Assembly (NCBI GenBank): GCA_043772865.1
Contig: JAYVFU010000273.1
Coordinates: 1 to 7,082, forward strand
Length of the DNA stretch: 7,082 nucleotides
From: JACMMS01 sp043772865
GTDB lineage: Bacteria; Pseudomonadota; Gammaproteobacteria; Burkholderiales; Methylophilaceae
Reading direction: 5' to 3'
This document shows, piece by piece, positions 4,897 to 7,082 of this stretch (position 1 is its first letter; the number at the start of each line of letters is the position of its first letter). The notes below the pieces were generated by a model that did not search any database, had not been told where the DNA came from, and was given only the letters and a program-made list of their open reading frames with translations. Made by a program: the position numbers and the translations under genes.

Positions 4897-6456
4897 ATGA
4901 AACAAAGTTTAAATTTAAGATTTTCGCAAAACCTAGCGCTCACGCCACAATTGCAGCAATCTATCCGATTGTTGCAACTATCGACACAAGAGCTTAATCA
5001 AGAGCTAGAAACCATTTTGCAAGAAAATCCGTTACTAGAATTAGCTGAAACAAACGCAGATGGCAGCGTTGTTGAGCCGAGTGTAGATAATGATAATGAC
5101 AATTTACCCAACTTGGTCAATCCTGAGGTATCTGCAAATAAAGAGTTTGGTGAAGAAAATACCAGCAATACTGATTTTACTTCTGAAGTATCAACCCCAA
5201 CCAATGATGGTGCATCTGATAGCGAAATATCCCTTGCTGATGAGCATTATTCACAATCTGATTTTTCAGATGATTACGAAGAATACGGTAGCAATACGCG
5301 CTGGGACGAAGGCGCACCCAACAATAATTTTGATGATGACGATAACGATTTCAGTAAGCAAGAAACTGTTTCTATTTCATTACGTGAACATTTAATTAGC
5401 CAATTAAAACTCATGCCGCTCAGTGAGCGTGACCAAACACTGGCTATTTTATTAGTCGATTCAATTAACGAAAATGGCTATTTAGAACAACCACTTGAAA
5501 GCTTGTTAGACGTCATTCCAGAAGAGCTTGAAGTGGAGTTATTAGAGCTACAAACTACATTAAAACTGGTACAACACCTAGACCCGTTAGGTATAGGCGC
5601 AACTGATTTAAGCGAATGCTTATCCTTGCAGCTTAACGCTATGCCTATAGAAACACCTTCTTTAGAGTTAGCAAAAAAAATAGTCGCTCATCACCTAGCA
5701 TTATTAGCTTCACGTGATTTTGTAAAATTACGTAAGCTGCTCAATAGCGACGATAACGCTCTACGTGGAGCACAAATTCTGATTAAGCAGCTTAATCCGC
5801 GACCAGGAAATAGCTATAGCGACATTAGTTCTGATCACTATATTCAACATGAAGTGATTGTTAAAAAGGTCAAAGGTATTTGGATTGCAACCCTCAACGA
5901 CGGGGTAATTCCTAAATTGCGCATTAATCAGCTGTATTCTGATATTTTAAAGCGCAATCGTGATAGCTCTAATCAATACCTCATGAGCCAAATTCAAGAA
6001 GCAAAATGGATGATTAAAAACATTCAACAACGCTTCTCAACTATTTTGCGTGTATCTCAAGCGATTATTGACCGCCAGCGTAATTTCTTCGAGCATGGTG
6101 AAATTGCCATGCGCCCACTAGTCTTAAGAGAGATTGCAGACGAGCTTGAGTTGCATGAATCTACAATTTCGCGCGTGACCACCCACAAATATATGCTCAC
6201 ACCACGCGGTGTGTTTGAGTTGAAGTATTTTTTTGGTAGTCATGTATCTACAGATAGCGGTGGAGAATGCTCAGCAACTGCCATACGCGCACTCATTAAG
6301 CAAATGGTTTTTGAAGAAAACAGCCAAAAACCCCTTTCGGACAATCAGATAACGGATGTATTAGCTAAGCAAGGCATTGTTGTTGCACGGCGTACCATTG
6401 CAAAATATCGGGAATCCCTCTCTATTCCGCCTGCTAATTTGCGCAAATCGCTGTAA
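4897..6456 (+). CDS. rpoN: RNA polymerase sigma-54 factor
   Basis: Alternative sigma factor that directs RNA polymerase to -24/-12 promoters and needs an AAA+ activator to melt them. Region I is the glutamine/leucine-rich N-terminus (about 1-48), LALTPQLQQSIRLLQLST followed by ENPLLE, which contacts activators. Region II (about 52-155) is long and strongly acidic, Asp/Asn/Ser-rich, with runs such as DDDDNDF. The core-binding domain follows (about 160-340). Then comes the DNA-binding part: helix-turn-helix LREIADELELHESTISRV (410-427) reading the -12 element, and the RpoN box ARRTIAKYRE (497-506) reading the -24 element. Total length is 519 residues against 477 in E. coli, and the excess is mostly region II. 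The start is supported by the intact region I, although no Shine-Dalgarno sequence is visible. Placement directly after lptB is the conserved proteobacterial order. Confidence 0.98.
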   Translation: MKQSLNLRFSQNLALTPQLQQSIRLLQLSTQELNQELETILQENPLLELAETNADGSVVEPSVDNDNDNLPNLVNPEVSANKEFGEENTSNTDFTSEVSTPTNDGASDSEISLADEHYSQSDFSDDYEEYGSNTRWDEGAPNNNFDDDDNDFSKQETVSISLREHLISQLKLMPLSERDQTLAILLVDSINENGYLEQPLESLLDVIPEELEVELLELQTTLKLVQHLDPLGIGATDLSECLSLQLNAMPIETPSLELAKKIVAHHLALLASRDFVKLRKLLNSDDNALRGAQILIKQLNPRPGNSYSDISSDHYIQHEVIVKKVKGIWIATLNDGVIPKLRINQLYSDILKRNRDSSNQYLMSQIQEAKWMIKNIQQRFSTILRVSQAIIDRQRNFFEHGEIAMRPLVLREIADELELHESTISRVTTHKYMLTPRGVFELKYFFGSHVSTDSGGECSATAIRALIKQMVFEENSQKPLSDNQITDVLAKQGIVVARRTIAKYRESLSIPPANLRKSL

Positions 6457-6533
6457 GATAACTAAACGGTACGGCTTAAATTAGCTAAGTATCTAAAAAC
6501 GTTCAAACCCTTTTTTCAACCCAGGAGATATTC
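6457..6533 (+). promoter_or_regulatory. rpoN-hpf spacer with strong hpf ribosome binding site
   Basis: This 77-base gap ends with AGGAG (6523-6527), 6 bases before the hpf ATG and the best Shine-Dalgarno sequence in the window. That fits a protein needed in large amounts. A near-direct repeat TTCAAACCC / TTCAACCC (6502-6510 and 6515-6522) precedes it. I see no convincing terminator and no -35/-10 pair, although a separate hpf promoter here would be plausible. Confidence 0.5.
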
Positions 6534-6860
6534 ATGAATTTACAATTAACAGGCCACCATTTAGAAGTAACACCGGCTTTGAGAGACTATCTTCAAACCA
6601 AACTGGCCCGCGTGCGCAATCATTTTGATCATGTGATTGATATTAAAGTCACGTTGTCTGTTGAAAAGTTGCTGCAAAAGGTAGAAGCGACAGTGCATGT
6701 GCCTGGCAATGATTTACATGCTGAGTGCGCTGGTGAAAATATGTATAGCGCTATTGATATGCTGGCAGATAAGCTGGATCGCCAAGTGGTTAAACATAAA
6801 GAAAAAAATAGCGATCACCATAAAACCAATGGTGCAGTTAAACATCAGGCGCACGAATAA
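6534..6860 (+). CDS. hpf: Short ribosome hibernation promoting factor (HPF/YhbH, sigma-54 modulation protein family)
   Basis: Binds the decoding region of the 30S subunit in stationary phase and promotes inactive 100S dimers. It has 108 residues, near the 95 of E. coli HPF and far below the roughly 180-plus of long HPF, so the C-terminal dimerisation domain is absent. The beta-alpha-beta-beta-beta-alpha fold can be followed from MNLQLTGHHLEVTPALRDYL (1-20), through the strand segments IDIKVTLSVEK and KVEATVHVPGNDLHAE, to the basic last helix MYSAIDMLADKLDRQVVKHK. A polar, His/Lys-rich tail (about 93-108) follows. The old name, sigma-54 modulation protein, comes from its place after rpoN. The start is fixed by the strong AGGAG 6 bases upstream. 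Confidence 0.95.
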   Translation: MNLQLTGHHLEVTPALRDYLQTKLARVRNHFDHVIDIKVTLSVEKLLQKVEATVHVPGNDLHAECAGENMYSAIDMLADKLDRQVVKHKEKNSDHHKTNGAVKHQAHE

Positions 6861-6904
6861 ATTAAATTCGGTGACTCCCACGTAACTCTTTAAATCTCAA
6901 AAAA

Positions 6905-7082
6905 ATGGCACAAATTAGCGTAGCCGAAGTCTATAAACAAACCCGCCTCAAGCTCAAATTATCATGGATTGCTGGGCTTGATGGCGGTTCAAACCCGCTT
7001 ACTTCAGAAACTGTCAGCAAGCCTTCACTGGCCTTAATTGGCCACCTTAATTTTGTACATCCCAGCCGAGTACAAGTGTTAG
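6905..7082 (+). CDS. hprK: HPr kinase/phosphorylase, N-terminal part, cut by window edge
   Basis: The first 59 codons are visible and run open to the right edge. The family N-terminal domain pattern is clear: ISVAEVYKQTRLKLKLSWIAG (4-24), the SKP turn (38-40) and LALIGHLNFVHPSRVQVL (42-59), which matches the conserved GHLNFIHPNRVQVLG segment of proteobacterial HprK. The kinase domain with its Walker A motif lies beyond the window. HprK phosphorylates and dephosphorylates a serine on HPr. In betaproteobacteria it is usually tied to the nitrogen-type phosphotransferase system and lies close to rpoN-hpf. The 44-base gap after hpf shows no terminator and no good Shine-Dalgarno sequence; the ATG is preceded by an A run. 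Identification from the N-terminus alone is good but not complete. Confidence 0.9.
   Translation, partial: MAQISVAEVYKQTRLKLKLSWIAGLDGGSNPLTSETVSKPSLALIGHLNFVHPSRVQVL

Noticed and set aside
5090..5395. Alternative-frame ORF inside the acidic region of rpoN
   Set aside because: Its Ile/Met/Leu-rich sequence is the frame-shifted reading of gat/aat triplets that encode the acidic linker.
6457..6533. Terminator between rpoN and hpf
   Set aside because: The TTTTTT run at 6510-6516 is not preceded by a stable GC-rich stem.
6697..6885. Alternative-frame ORF over the hpf 3' end
   Set aside because: It overlaps well-conserved hpf and runs just past its stop; no independent evidence.

Overview
The window is a conserved Gram-negative chromosomal block that links outer-membrane lipopolysaccharide (LPS) synthesis and export to sigma-54. 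Its order is kdsD-kdsC-lptC-lptA-lptB-rpoN-hpf-hprK, all on the + strand, with a divergent KefB/KefC-type antiporter on the left. LptC, LptA and LptB with Kdo biosynthesis indicate an LPS-bearing proteobacterium. An HPr kinase/phosphorylase gene downstream of rpoN-hpf is typical of betaproteobacteria; enteric bacteria have rapZ and npr there. The moderately AT-rich composition and the protein flavour would fit a Methylophilaceae-like methylotroph (Methylotenera type). That family assignment is inference from memory, not a search.

Layout. Positions 1-833 (- strand) hold the N-terminal 277 codons of a CPA2 cation:proton antiporter that runs off the left edge. Positions 834-1130 are an AT-rich divergent intergenic region with no convincing protein gene. 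It holds candidate promoters, several inverted repeats and a rightward terminator-like hairpin that belongs to no visible gene. Positions 1131-2707 encode KdsD and KdsC, which make arabinose-5-phosphate and release free Kdo. Positions 2729-4873 encode LptC, LptA and LptB, the inner-membrane/periplasm bridge parts and the ATPase of the Lpt machine. Positions 4897-6456 encode sigma-54, 6534-6860 a short ribosome hibernation factor, and 6905-7082 the first 59 codons of HprK, cut by the right edge.

The genes form two functional groups. The first five supply the Kdo sugar of the LPS inner core and move finished LPS out of the inner membrane. The last three are regulatory: nitrogen/carbon-responsive sigma factor, stationary-phase ribosome dimerisation, and a PTS-type kinase. 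Gaps within the + strand set are 20, 21, -4, 49, 23, 77 and 44 nt, so most or all of it is probably co-transcribed.

I found no previously undescribed system. The points most worth checking are the absence of ptsN between hpf and hprK, the orphan hairpin/terminator before kdsD, matching polar C-terminal tails on LptC and LptA, a long acidic linker in sigma-54, and a kdsC-lptC junction separated in frame by a single TAG.
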